From assembly GCF_008329605.1 (NCBI RefSeq), contig NZ_NPKO01000006.1, forward strand, positions 310,001-374,000: a stretch of 64,000 nt of DNA, given 5' to 3'. Under the pieces are notes generated by a model. It did no database searches. It saw nothing but the letters and a program-made list of their open reading frames with translations, and was not told where the DNA came from. This document shows positions 33,758 to 42,334 of this stretch, piece by piece (the stretch's first letter is position 1; each line of letters begins with the position of its first letter). Made by a program: the position numbers and the translations under genes. The stretch comes from Mycolicibacterium sp. P9-64 (GTDB taxonomy: Bacteria > Actinomycetota > Actinomycetes > Mycobacteriales > Mycobacteriaceae).

Positions 33758-35047
33758 GTCCACTCCACCCATGACCGGGTCGATGCTGGCGACCGCGGAG
33801 ATCACGTCGGCGACCATGCCGCCCTCACACATGGCCGCCACGGCTTGCAGATTGGTGAACGATGGGTCGCGGTAGTGCACGCGGTAGGGCCGGGTGCCAC
33901 CGTCGGAGACCATGTGCACACCCAACTCGCCCCGGGGGCTTTCGACGGCGACGTAGACCTGCCCGGCGGGAACCCGGAAGCCTTCGGTAACGAGTTTGAA
34001 GTGGTGGATCAGTCCTTCCATGGAATTGCCCATGATCTTGGCGACGTGTTCGGAAGAGTTGCCGAGCCCGTCGGGGCCCAGTTTCAGGTCCGCGGGCCAG
34101 GCGAGTTTCTTGTCGGTGACCATCACCGGACCGGGCGCCAACCTGTCGACACACTGCGCGACGATCTTCAGCGATTCCTTCATCTCGTCTACCCTGATCA
34201 GATAACGGCCGTACGCGTCGCAGCCGGCATTGGTGATGACGTCGAAGTCGTAACTCTCGTAGCCGCAGTACGGTTGGGCTCTACGGAGATCGTGCGGCAG
34301 CCCGGTGGACCGCAGCACCGGCCCGGTGACCCCGAGCGCCATGCACCCGGTCAGATCCAAGTACCCGATGCCCTTGTTGCGGGCCTTCCAGATGGCGTTC
34401 TCGCGCAGCAGGTCCTCCAGCTCGCGCAGCTGGCCCGGCAGGGTCCTCAACAAGGCGTGCACCAGGTCGGCGCCGTCGTCGGGTAGGTCGGCGGCCAGCC
34501 CACCGGGGCGGATGTAGGCGTGGTTCATCCGCAGCCCGGTGATGGCCTCGAAGACCTTCAGGATGTCTTCGCGTCCGAGGAACCCGAAGAACATGGCGCT
34601 CATCGCGCCCAGCTCCATGCCGCCGGTCGCCAACGCGACCAGATGACTGGAGATGCGGTTGAGTTCCATCAACATCACCCGGATCACGCTGGCGCGTTCC
34701 GGGATGTCGTCGGTGATTCCGAGCAGTTTCTCGACGCCAAGGCAGTACGCGGTCTCGTTGAAGAACGGCGACAGATAGTCCATTCGGGTTACGAACGTGA
34801 CGCCCTGAGTCCAGTTGCGGTATTCCAGGTTCTTTTCGATGCCGGTGTGCAAATATCCGATGCCGCAACGGGCTTCGGTGACGGTCTCGCCTTCGATTTC
34901 GAGGATCAGTCGCAGCACGCCGTGCGTCGACGGGTGCTGAGGCCCCATGTTCACCACGATGCGTTCCCCGGACGGCGAAGCCGCTGCGGCCGCCGCCACG
35001 ATCTGGTCCCAGTCCTGCCCGGCCACGGTGATCACGGTTTCGGTCAT
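33752..35047 (-). CDS. nuoD: NADH-quinone oxidoreductase subunit D
   Basis: A 431-residue 49-kDa-type subunit that forms the quinone pocket with NuoB and is related to [NiFe]-hydrogenase large subunits. NMGPQHPSTHGVLRL carries the quinone-binding histidine, and ELNRISSHL, GADLVHALL and ESPRGELG follow. ATG 35047 shares one base with the nuoC stop; GTG 35050 is an alternative. Confidence 0.96.
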   Translation of the reverse strand: MTETVITVAGQDWDQIVAAAAAASPSGERIVVNMGPQHPSTHGVLRLILEIEGETVTEARCGIGYLHTGIEKNLEYRNWTQGVTFVTRMDYLSPFFNETAYCLGVEKLLGITDDIPERASVIRVMLMELNRISSHLVALATGGMELGAMSAMFFGFLGREDILKVFEAITGLRMNHAYIRPGGLAADLPDDGADLVHALLRTLPGQLRELEDLLRENAIWKARNKGIGYLDLTGCMALGVTGPVLRSTGLPHDLRRAQPYCGYESYDFDVITNAGCDAYGRYLIRVDEMKESLKIVAQCVDRLAPGPVMVTDKKLAWPADLKLGPDGLGNSSEHVAKIMGNSMEGLIHHFKLVTEGFRVPAGQVYVAVESPRGELGVHMVSDGGTRPYRVHYRDPSFTNLQAVAAMCEGGMVADVISAVASIDPVMGGVDR

Positions 35048-35703
35048 CACCGGTAGGCCCTTCGCTGGTCGGGCGGGGCAATCTGCGCTCCGTGGTACTC
35101 CACCGGAATGCCACCCAGCGGGTAGTCCTTACGTTGGGGATGGCCATCCCAGTCGTCGGGCATCTCGATCCGGGTCAGCGCCGGATGTCCGTCGAAGACG
35201 ATCCCGAAGAAGTCGTAGGTCTCCCGCTCGTGCCAATCCGTGGTCGGGTACACCGAAAACAGCGACGACACATGCGGATCAGCAGCCGGGCAGGCCACCT
35301 CCAGCCGGATGCGACGGTTATGGGTGATCGACATCAACGGATACACCGCGTGCAGTTCGCGACCGGTGTCATCGGGGTAGTGCACTCCCGACACCCCGCA
35401 ACACAATTCGAACCGCAACTCCGGATCATCACGCAACATCCACGCCACCTGCAGGAGTCGGGCGCCCCGTATCTCCATGGTCAGCTCATCGCGGAAGACG
35501 ACGACCCGCTCGATGGCGTCGGTACAGCCGGCCTGTCGGAGCCTGAGTGTCAGCAGGCCGACGACCGCGTCGAAGTAGCCACCGTAGGGTTGAGAACTGC
35601 TCGGCGGCTTGGGCGTTGATGGAATCAACCGCCCATATCCCGAGGTGTCCCCACTACCCGTCGCGCCGAACATCCCCCGGCGGGAGTCGTTGTCGCCGAT
35701 CAT
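35047..35703 (-). CDS. nuoC: NADH-quinone oxidoreductase subunit C
   Basis: A 218-residue 30-kDa-type subunit. The diagnostic segment is YPTTDWHERETYDFFGIVFDGHP followed by RIEMPDDWDGHPQRKDYPLGG. The N-terminus is extended and glycine/serine-rich (MIGDNDSRRGMFGATGSGDT), as in mycobacteria. ATG 35703 overlaps the nuoB stop (ATGA). It sits in the peripheral arm between the NADH module and the membrane. Confidence 0.95.
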   Translation of the reverse strand: MIGDNDSRRGMFGATGSGDTSGYGRLIPSTPKPPSSSQPYGGYFDAVVGLLTLRLRQAGCTDAIERVVVFRDELTMEIRGARLLQVAWMLRDDPELRFELCCGVSGVHYPDDTGRELHAVYPLMSITHNRRIRLEVACPAADPHVSSLFSVYPTTDWHERETYDFFGIVFDGHPALTRIEMPDDWDGHPQRKDYPLGGIPVEYHGAQIAPPDQRRAYR

Positions 35704-36254
35704 CGCAGCAGACCTTTCAGCTCCAAGGTGGGGGTGGCGGCCAGCGCGTCCCGTTCCGCGGCGGCGAGCACCTCGGCACGGTGCACTCCCAGCGGCATCT
35801 GCTGAATCTTTTCGTGCAACACCAGGATCGCGTTCAGAAGCATTTCCGGGCGCGGCGGGCACCCCGGCAGATAGATGTCCACCGGCACCACATGATCGAC
35901 GCCCTGCACCACCGCATAGTTGTTGAACATCCCGCCGCTGGAAGCGCACACGCCCATCGCGAGGACCCACTTCGGTTCTGCCATCTGGTCGTAAACCTGC
36001 CGGAGCACCGGCGCCATCTTCTGCGACACCCGCCCGGCCACGATCATCAGATCGGCCTGCCGCGGGGTCGCCGAGAACCGCTCCATCCCGAACCGGGCGA
36101 TGTCGAACCGCGGTGATGCCGTCGACATCATCTCGATGGCACAACAGGCCAGCCCAAAGGTCGCCGGCCACAACGACCCCTTTCGGACGTAACCGGCCAC
36201 CTTCTCCAGCGTCGACAGCAGGATCCCGCCCGGCAATTGCTCTTCTAGTCCCAC
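35700..36254 (-). CDS. nuoB: NADH-quinone oxidoreductase subunit B ([4Fe-4S] N2)
   Basis: A 184-residue subunit holding the terminal N2 cluster through tandem cysteines in GLACCAIEMM plus later cysteines in GVCASSGGMF and PGCPPRPE. Starts at GTG 36254 (MGLEEQLPGGILLSTLEKVAG), matching the length and N-terminus of the M. tuberculosis protein; the start lies 10 bp inside the nuoA 3' end. N2 reduces quinone. Confidence 0.97.
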   Translation of the reverse strand: MGLEEQLPGGILLSTLEKVAGYVRKGSLWPATFGLACCAIEMMSTASPRFDIARFGMERFSATPRQADLMIVAGRVSQKMAPVLRQVYDQMAEPKWVLAMGVCASSGGMFNNYAVVQGVDHVVPVDIYLPGCPPRPEMLLNAILVLHEKIQQMPLGVHRAEVLAAAERDALAATPTLELKGLLR

Positions 36255-36604
36255 GTCAGGCCACCCCGCCGCCACACATAGACGTAGGCCACGAACACGG
36301 TCAACATGAACAGCAGCATCTCGACGAGCGCGAACACCCCCAGCGAATCGAACGACACCGCCCACGGATACAGAAACACGATCTCGATGTCGAACACGAT
36401 GAACAACATCGCGGTCACGTAGAACTTGATCGGGAACCGGCCCGTCCTCATCGACTGACTGGCCGGCTCGATGCCACATTCATAGGCTTCGAGCTTGGCC
36501 CGGTTGTAGCGGCGCGGGCCGATCACCAAGGCCATCACCACGGAACCCACAGCGAACCCGGCCGCAATCACGCCGAGCACCAGGAGCGGCGCATACAAGT
36601 CCAT
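36245..36604 (-). CDS. nuoA: NADH-quinone oxidoreductase subunit A
   Basis: A 119-residue, three-span subunit (MDLYAPLLVLGVIAAGFAVG...). It has the loop ECGIEPASQSMRTGRFPIKFY and FIVFDIEIVFLYPWA, both diagnostic. First gene of nuoA-N. The 81-bp gap upstream separates it from the hydrogenase accessory genes on the same strand and contains a ccccg-ata-cgggg hairpin (36642-36654), so nuo could be read partly from the hydrogenase transcript or from its own promoter. Confidence 0.97.
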   Translation of the reverse strand: MDLYAPLLVLGVIAAGFAVGSVVMALVIGPRRYNRAKLEAYECGIEPASQSMRTGRFPIKFYVTAMLFIVFDIEIVFLYPWAVSFDSLGVFALVEMLLFMLTVFVAYVYVWRRGGLTWD

Positions 36605-36641
36605 GGCTGCATGTCTACTGAACCGAATGCGGGTGGGTGGA

Positions 36642-36654
36642 CCCCGATACGGGG
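36642..36654. promoter_or_regulatory. Short GC hairpin between hydrogenase operon and nuoA
   Basis: Perfect 5-bp stem with 3-nt loop (ccccg ata cgggg) in the 81-bp gap. There is no following T-run, so it is a weak terminator or leader structure at best. It marks the only non-coding step between the huc-hyp genes and nuoA. Confidence 0.3.
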
Positions 36655-36685
36655 GATACGCCAGGTGATTCGCGTAAATGCGCTC

Positions 36686-37528
36686 TCAGCGCACGATTGG
36701 CGGTGCGAGAAGTTCGGGGTCGAAGGTCGCCCGAGCGTTGACCGAGGCGCCTGCGGCGGCGACGATCACCGCTGCATCCGCGTCGCGGCCCTTGGGGAAC
36801 ACGATCTCCGCACTGTCCGGGCCATCCCGATGAGCCATCAGCCAGTCGTAGAGCAGCCAGTCTAGGGCGCACGCGGCAGCCATCGGGTCCGCATCTGGTG
36901 CCTTCGCCGCGGTTACCACCGAGGACAGCGCGTCTCGATGCTCGTTGCGGGCGGCATCCTTGTTCACACCGGAGCTGTCGAAGAGCAGCATCGACAACGT
37001 CAAGGGGAAGCTCTGCTCCGATTCGGTTCGGACGACCCAGCGCCCGCCCTTCCACGGCTTGTCCGGATCGACCTGGCGCATCTCGCCGAACCCGCTGACC
37101 ACTCCCAACGACGGGTCGTCGAGTTCACCGTCGAACGGGGCCGGACCGAGTAGGCCCAGGGGCTGCCTGGCGCAGATCGAAAACAAGGTAGCGGTTCCGA
37201 TGATCTTGCCTGCCCGCAGATCCGCCGTGATGCCCGTCAGTTCGAGAGCCGTTGCGTACTCGTGACACAGTCCGTCGAGAGCGCGGTGTAGGCAGATCAG
37301 ATCGTCTCGCTCACTGTCGGTTTCGGGCCTGCGGCCGCCACCTAGCACGTCGCCGAACTGTTCGGCGGCGATGATCAACGCGTCATCGAGGGCTTCCAGG
37401 TGTGTGGCGACCAGTCGGTCGGCTTCTTCGTCGTCGACGACCAGGTCCGGCAGTGTGGTCGGCGCGCCCGCTGGTGTGGCCCAGTGAAATCCGATCTGGC
37501 CATCGTCCTGGACGATGCGCGGCCTCAT
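36686..37528 (-). CDS. Hydrogenase-operon protein of unknown function
   Basis: A 280-residue soluble, acidic protein with no motif I recognise. It has a mixed alpha/beta pattern, begins MRPRIVQDDGQIGFHW and ends VNARATFDPELLAPPIVR. The start overlaps the stop of the DUF6390-like gene by 4 bp (ATGA), so it belongs to the huc-hyp operon and is its last member before nuoA. Few cysteines, no membrane span, so not an obvious electron carrier. An assembly or regulatory role is only inferred from position. Confidence 0.7.
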   Translation of the reverse strand: MRPRIVQDDGQIGFHWATPAGAPTTLPDLVVDDEEADRLVATHLEALDDALIIAAEQFGDVLGGGRRPETDSERDDLICLHRALDGLCHEYATALELTGITADLRAGKIIGTATLFSICARQPLGLLGPAPFDGELDDPSLGVVSGFGEMRQVDPDKPWKGGRWVVRTESEQSFPLTLSMLLFDSSGVNKDAARNEHRDALSSVVTAAKAPDADPMAAACALDWLLYDWLMAHRDGPDSAEIVFPKGRDADAAVIVAAAGASVNARATFDPELLAPPIVR

Positions 37529-38283
37529 CGTGCCTGCGCGAGTCGGTGATTGGTGACGCGGAGCTGCCGGGCCGTGCTGTCCTCCAGCGCGGAAACCTGG
37601 TCGGGCTCAAGACGGCCGCATACCCGTCCCCAGTGCACCGCGACCGTGTCGCCGACAGCCACGTCCGGAACGGCGCTGTATCCGTCGGCCCAGACGTCGA
37701 GGGCCCGCGCGGCGGGTTCGGACAACTCGAGCGCATTGCCGTCCCACGTCAGCCGGCGGCAGCTCGCCCCGACGTGATTGTCGTCGCGGGAAAGCACAGT
37801 CGCCCAGGTGATTCGGCAACTGTCGAGGACGTGCAACGGATGGTCGTCCATCCCGCGGCCGAGCAGCCGGGACCACGGGTACACCCCGAAGACGTGGAAA
37901 CAATGATTGCAGGCAGCCTCTTCGGCAAGATCCGCGGTGAGGTGCGACCAGTAGTGACCCGCCCGGGGGCCGATGACGGCGAGCAACGCGTCCGTGAACT
38001 CGCCGGGCTCGAGTTCGGCCGCGATACCACCACCGAGCCAATACGACTCCACCAATCGGTAGTCCAGTGGGTCGGCGATACCGGTCATCTTGGACAGCAC
38101 CCGCAGGTACGGCCAGGCACCGGAGAACTTCTTCGCGACTTCCCGGACGTCCTCGGCCGACCCGTTCTGCAGGGTGGCCGCCTCCGGCGGGCCGCAATAC
38201 CCCAGCTGATTCGGGGCGTAGGCGTAACGTGCGAACATCTCGGCGCCTCGGCCATCCAAGGATTCCGTCGTCCCCGCCGACAC
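37525..38283 (-). CDS. DUF6390-like hydrogenase-associated protein
   Basis: A 252-residue protein starting with FARYAYAPNQLGYCGPPE at about residues 17-34, the signature I associate with the DUF6390 family found beside actinobacterial hydrogenase genes. It also has EEAACNHCFHVFGVYPW, in which CNHC could bind metal, and VAVHWGRVCGRL near the C-terminus. It lies 2 bp after hypD in transcription order and overlaps the next gene by 4 bp. Function unknown; likely involved in hydrogenase maturation. Confidence 0.72.
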   Translation of the reverse strand: MSAGTTESLDGRGAEMFARYAYAPNQLGYCGPPEAATLQNGSAEDVREVAKKFSGAWPYLRVLSKMTGIADPLDYRLVESYWLGGGIAAELEPGEFTDALLAVIGPRAGHYWSHLTADLAEEAACNHCFHVFGVYPWSRLLGRGMDDHPLHVLDSCRITWATVLSRDDNHVGASCRRLTWDGNALELSEPAARALDVWADGYSAVPDVAVGDTVAVHWGRVCGRLEPDQVSALEDSTARQLRVTNHRLAQAR

Positions 38284-38285
38284 GG

Positions 38286-39425
38286 TCAGGCTCCCCCGGT
38301 CTGCCCCACGAGGTTGGCGGCGTCACGGTGCATCCTGCCGAAGTTGTAATAAGCCGCACACGCGCCCTCGGCGGACACCATGCACGTGCCGATCGGTGTC
38401 TCTGGGGTGCATGCCGTACCGAAAACCTTGCATTCCCAAGGCTTGAGCACGCCCTTGAGTACCTCACCGCACTGACATGCCTTCGGGTCGGCGACGCGCA
38501 CGCCCGGCATCGAATACCGGAGTTCAGCGTCGAATTCGGCGTAATCGTCATGTAGCCGCAACGCGCTCTGCGAGATGAATCCCAGCCCGCGCCACTCGAA
38601 GTGTGGACGCAATGTGAACACGCGACCCATCAGCGCCAGCGCGGCGGGGTTACCTTCCTCGTGCACCACCCGCGAGTACTGGTTCTCCACTTCGCAGCGG
38701 CCCTCGCGAATCTGAGTCAACAACATCGCGACCGAGGCCATGATGTCCAGCGGCTCAAAACCCGCTACCACCAACGGTTTACCGTAAACCTCGGGCACGA
38801 ACCGGTACGGCCGGTTCCCGACGACGGTCGACACGTGACCGGGCCCGAGAAAACCGGACAGCCGAAGGTCCGGGGAATCCAGGATTGCCTTGATCGGCGG
38901 CACGATCGTGACGTGATTGCAGAAGACCGTGAAATTGCCGACGCCCAGCTCACGCGCACGGACCAGCGTCACCGCCGTCGACGGTGCGGTGGTTTCGAAG
39001 CCGATCGCGAAGAACACGACCTGCTTGTCCGGGTTCTGAACCGCCAACTTCAGTGCGTCGAGCGGGGAGTAGACGAACCGCACGTCGGCCCCACGCGCCT
39101 TCGCGTCCAGCAAGCTGCCGTTGGACCCCGGCACCCGCATCATGTCGCCGAAGCAGGTGAAGATCACATCAGGCTGCTGCGCCAGCCACATCGCGTCATC
39201 GATGCGGCCCATGGGGATTACGCACACCGGGCAACCGGGACCGTGTACGAGCTCGACGTTATCCGGTAGCAGATGTTCAATGCCGTGGCGGTAAATGGTG
39301 TGGGTGTGCCCACCGCACACCTCCATGAACTTGAAGTGCTCAGCACCGTCACCCGCGAGGCGCTCGATCGCACCCAGCAGCGTGCGGGCCGCAGCGGGAT
39401 CACGAAACTCATCTACGAAACGCAT
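38286..39425 (-). CDS. hypD: Hydrogenase maturation protein HypD
   Basis: A 379-residue iron-sulfur scaffold that, with HypC, assembles the Fe(CN)2CO unit of [NiFe]-hydrogenases. Visible marks: MEVCGGHTHTIYRHG (34-48), GPGCPVCVIP (63-72), GFETTAPSTA, and the C-terminal [4Fe-4S] ligands in CQCGEVLKG, ECKVFGTAC and PIGTCMVSAEGACAAYY. ATG 39425, 15 bp after hypC. Confidence 0.96.
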   Translation of the reverse strand: MRFVDEFRDPAAARTLLGAIERLAGDGAEHFKFMEVCGGHTHTIYRHGIEHLLPDNVELVHGPGCPVCVIPMGRIDDAMWLAQQPDVIFTCFGDMMRVPGSNGSLLDAKARGADVRFVYSPLDALKLAVQNPDKQVVFFAIGFETTAPSTAVTLVRARELGVGNFTVFCNHVTIVPPIKAILDSPDLRLSGFLGPGHVSTVVGNRPYRFVPEVYGKPLVVAGFEPLDIMASVAMLLTQIREGRCEVENQYSRVVHEEGNPAALALMGRVFTLRPHFEWRGLGFISQSALRLHDDYAEFDAELRYSMPGVRVADPKACQCGEVLKGVLKPWECKVFGTACTPETPIGTCMVSAEGACAAYYNFGRMHRDAANLVGQTGGA

Positions 39426-39440
39426 GGTGTGCCTCCGTGT

Positions 39441-39713
39441 TCAGATTATTGAGGACGAATCGAAGGCTTCGATCTCGTCGGAATAGCTAGTCCCGAGCTT
39501 CTGGACCGCGGCAAGCGTGAGCAACGCCTCGGTCTCGTCGATCTTGGCCATCGCGAACCCGACGTGGACCAACACCCAGTCGTCCGGCTGGGGCATATCT
39601 CGTTCCAATAGGCGGACGCTGATCGTCCGTTGTACGCCGCTGACGTCCACCTTGGCCAAACAATTTGTGGCATCAGTGATTTCGACGATGCGGCCAGGAA
39701 TACCAAGACACAT
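39441..39713 (-). CDS. hypC: Hydrogenase maturation chaperone HypC
   Basis: A 90-residue HypC. It begins MCLGIPGRI, with the essential N-terminal cysteine C2, and has DWVLVHVGFAMAKIDETEA, the second family motif. It carries the iron ligand unit between HypD and the large subunit. It lies between hypE (17 bp) and hypD (15 bp). A second HypC domain occurs at the end of the protein encoded at 41526-42248. Confidence 0.95.
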   Translation of the reverse strand: MCLGIPGRIVEITDATNCLAKVDVSGVQRTISVRLLERDMPQPDDWVLVHVGFAMAKIDETEALLTLAAVQKLGTSYSDEIEAFDSSSII

Positions 39714-39730
39714 TTCGTCACATCCCTTCT

Positions 39731-40843
39731 TCAGCAGATACGTGGTAGCGGGTCGCCGACGAGCATGTCGACGATGCGGGTACCGCCGAAACCGGTCCGC
39801 ACCACGACCGTCGCCGCCGGTTCCTCGGTGAGCTGCCCGACTTCGGCGGCGTCGATTCCCAGGGGATGCGAGCGCAACGCCGCGAGCCCGGCCTCGGCCT
39901 CCTCCGGCGCGACGACGGCGAGGAACTTTCCCTCGTTGGCCACGTACAGCGGATCGATACCAAGCATTTCGCAGGCGCCGTTCACCGCTGGGCGAATCGG
40001 CAGGCGCGCCTCGTCGAGCACCACGCCTAGACCGCAGGACTGGGCAAGTTCATTGCAGACGGTGCCCACTCCCCCTCGGGTCGGGTCGCGCAGCCAGCGG
40101 GTGGAGGGCGCGGCCGCCAGCAGGAGCTCCACCAGGGAGCTGACCGCGGCGGTATCGGATGCGATGTCGGCTTCCATGTCCAGGTCTCCGCGGGCCAGCA
40201 TGACCGCCATGCCATGGTCGCCTATCGTTCCGGACAGCAGGATCTTGTCCCCGACCCGCACCGACTCTGGCGACAGTTGACGGCCCGCCGGAATGACCCC
40301 GGCTCCGGCCGTCGTGATGAACAGTCCGTCGGCGGCCCCCCTGGGAACCACTTTGGTGTCGCCGGTGACGATCTGGACACCGGCCGCCGCTGCTGCTGCC
40401 GCCATGTCGGCGACGATCTCCTTCAACTCGGCCACCGGGAAGCCCTCTTCCAGCACGAATGCCGCCGAGAGCCAGGACGGCACGGCGCCGGTCATGGCGA
40501 GATCGTTGACAGTGCCGTGCACAGCGAGGTGGCCTATCGAGCCGCCCGGGAATCGCAGGGGCTGCACCACGAACGAGTCGGTCGACATCGCGATCCGCTC
40601 CCCACTCGGTAGGGTGAGAATTGCTCCGTCCCCGAGTGATTCGAGGTGCGGGTTGCGGAATGCCTCGAGGAACACCGCATCGACCAACGCCGCGGAAGCC
40701 TTCCCTCCTGCGCCGTGCGCCAGCGTCACGTGCTCATCGCGCAACCGTGGCCGGCGCCGGCGGAATGCCTCGATCCGTTCGATTACCTCGCCCTCCGCGA
40801 AGCTCGGACCCGACGTCAGATATTCGCTTGCTGCCTTGCTCAT
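39731..40843 (-). CDS. hypE: Hydrogenase maturation protein HypE
   Basis: A 370-residue PurM-like ATPase that dehydrates the C-terminal thiocarbamate to thiocyanate for cyanide-ligand synthesis. Marks: TLAHGAGGKAS, DGAILTLPSGERIAMSTDSF, VNDLAMTGAVP, and the diagnostic C-terminus DPLPRIC with the acceptor cysteine as last residue. The N-terminal 35 residues are extra and charged. ATG 40843 shares one base with the stop of the upstream SIS gene. Confidence 0.95.
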   Translation of the reverse strand: MSKAASEYLTSGPSFAEGEVIERIEAFRRRRPRLRDEHVTLAHGAGGKASAALVDAVFLEAFRNPHLESLGDGAILTLPSGERIAMSTDSFVVQPLRFPGGSIGHLAVHGTVNDLAMTGAVPSWLSAAFVLEEGFPVAELKEIVADMAAAAAAAGVQIVTGDTKVVPRGAADGLFITTAGAGVIPAGRQLSPESVRVGDKILLSGTIGDHGMAVMLARGDLDMEADIASDTAAVSSLVELLLAAAPSTRWLRDPTRGGVGTVCNELAQSCGLGVVLDEARLPIRPAVNGACEMLGIDPLYVANEGKFLAVVAPEEAEAGLAALRSHPLGIDAAEVGQLTEEPAATVVVRTGFGGTRIVDMLVGDPLPRIC

Positions 40844-41529
40844 CAGATCCCCGTCTCCATTTCCTGCACTGCCGACCACAGGTGGTAGCCCAGCAACGCC
40901 TGCGACTCCTGGATCCGGTGCACACTCTGCGAATGAACGATGAAGCACGAGTCGACATCCGGACTGGTCGCGAACGTGCCACCGTCATAGCCGGCGAAGC
41001 CCACCGTGTACATGCCCCGCTGGCGCGCTTCCCGCAGAGCCACCGTCAGGTCCGCCGAACTGCCGCTGGTGGACATGGCGACAGCGATGTCTCCGGCCTT
41101 CGCGCGGGCGATCAACTGCCGGGCGAAGATGAGCTCGAATCCGACATCATTGCCTAGCGCGGTCAAGATCGCCTGGTCGTCGGTCAACGACCACGCAGGC
41201 AATGGTCGTCCCATCGGCGGTCGCGCGAACAACGCCGCCAGCGTGGTCGCATCGGTGGAGCTACCACCGTTGCCGAAGGCGAACAACCGTCCGCCCGCCG
41301 CGAACCGGGCCGCCATCTCGACCGCCGCGGTTGCGACCAGCTCCGCACTGGACTCCAGCGTGGATCGGCGCAGCGCCGCGCTCTCGGTCGCCTTGGACTG
41401 AGCAGACGCCGCAAGATCGGCGAGTAACGACGTCGGGTCGTCTTCCTGCGCGTCGATGAAGGGGTAGAGGAAGTTGGTGGGTTCGCCACCCTTGTCGACG
41501 TCCACGCCGACGTCCGGCCGCCGGCTCAC
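40843..41529 (-). CDS. SIS-domain protein, phosphoheptose-isomerase-like, in the hyp cluster
   Basis: A 228-residue sugar-isomerase-fold protein resembling GmhA: FGNGGSSTDATTLAALF (84-100) and AMSTSGSSADL (about 152) are the two phosphosugar-binding loops. The start overlaps the stop of the SIS-HypC fusion gene by 4 bp and its stop touches hypE, so it is tightly embedded in the maturation genes. It is unlikely to make heptose here; it may bind a phosphorylated small molecule related to ligand synthesis, or pair with the neighbouring SIS protein. Function unknown. Confidence 0.82.
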   Translation of the reverse strand: MSRRPDVGVDVDKGGEPTNFLYPFIDAQEDDPTSLLADLAASAQSKATESAALRRSTLESSAELVATAAVEMAARFAAGGRLFAFGNGGSSTDATTLAALFARPPMGRPLPAWSLTDDQAILTALGNDVGFELIFARQLIARAKAGDIAVAMSTSGSSADLTVALREARQRGMYTVGFAGYDGGTFATSPDVDSCFIVHSQSVHRIQESQALLGYHLWSAVQEMETGI

Positions 41530-42248
41530 GAGGCAGCCTCCTCATCAACCTTGCTGATCGCCATCCCGGCGTGCACGAGGACGAGGTCACCGGACGAGAC
41601 CGGCTCGACGAGCATGGTCGAGACGGTCTCCACCCCGTCCGCGGTCCGCACCTGCGCCGAACCCTGCGCCGAGCCGGCCAGCAGCTCCCCGAGGCGGCCT
41701 TCGTCACTGCAGGTGATGCACACCTCCTCGGTGCACTCGACCGGCTTCAGCAGACCAGGGTGCTCGAAGCAGACATGGGTCAGTTCCCACAGCAGGTGGT
41801 AGAGCAGCACGAAGGCGCCGGTCGCGGGTGCTCTCGGATCCGGGTCGTCGAGCCACAGCACGTGGTCGGCCGCGCCGGCCGGGGGTCGCCGTCCGCTACC
41901 GATCCAGACGGTGGTCGCGCCCCACGCCGGACTCCGGCGCATCACCGAGCGGACCGCGCCTTCGTCGGCATCGGCGACCGCGATCACGATGTCGCCAGGC
42001 CGGACCGAAACCCGCGTCACGTCCACCAGGTCCGGTCCGGTCAGTGCCACTGCGGGCAATGCACGCTTTCCGACGATCACCGGATGCACGAACTCGACCG
42101 CAATGTGTTGGGCGTGCGGCTGCCACGTCGGCGCCAGCGCCCACATGGTGGCGCCCGCGGAAAACCGTCGTGCCATCGAAAGCGCGGTCGCGGCAAGGTC
42201 GGCGGCCAGTTCTGGGCCGAGCCCACGGTCGATTTCGGTGGTAATCAT
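41526..42248 (-). CDS. SIS-like domain fused to a HypC/HupF domain
   Basis: A 240-residue two-part protein. Residues 1-165 have a SIS-like alpha/beta pattern (MARRFSAGATMWAL, VRPGDIVIAVADADEG, GATTVWIGSG). The C-terminal part (about 173-240) reads EVCITCSDEGRLGELL...SSGDLVLVHAGMAISKVDEEA, which matches the HupF/HypC fold. In free HypC the active cysteine is residue 2; here the CITC motif is internal, so the usual chemistry needs an unusual arrangement or the domain is structural. ATG 42248, GTG 42254 possible. The gene lies between hypF and the stand-alone SIS gene. Confidence 0.8.
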   Translation of the reverse strand: MITTEIDRGLGPELAADLAATALSMARRFSAGATMWALAPTWQPHAQHIAVEFVHPVIVGKRALPAVALTGPDLVDVTRVSVRPGDIVIAVADADEGAVRSVMRRSPAWGATTVWIGSGRRPPAGAADHVLWLDDPDPRAPATGAFVLLYHLLWELTHVCFEHPGLLKPVECTEEVCITCSDEGRLGELLAGSAQGSAQVRTADGVETVSTMLVEPVSSGDLVLVHAGMAISKVDEEAAS

Positions 42249-42334
42249 CGCCACACCGTCCTTACCTCGCCGAACATCGCATACCCATTCATGGTTCCCC
42301 GTACGTCCCCGTCCGGAGTCGCTATCGCCAAATC

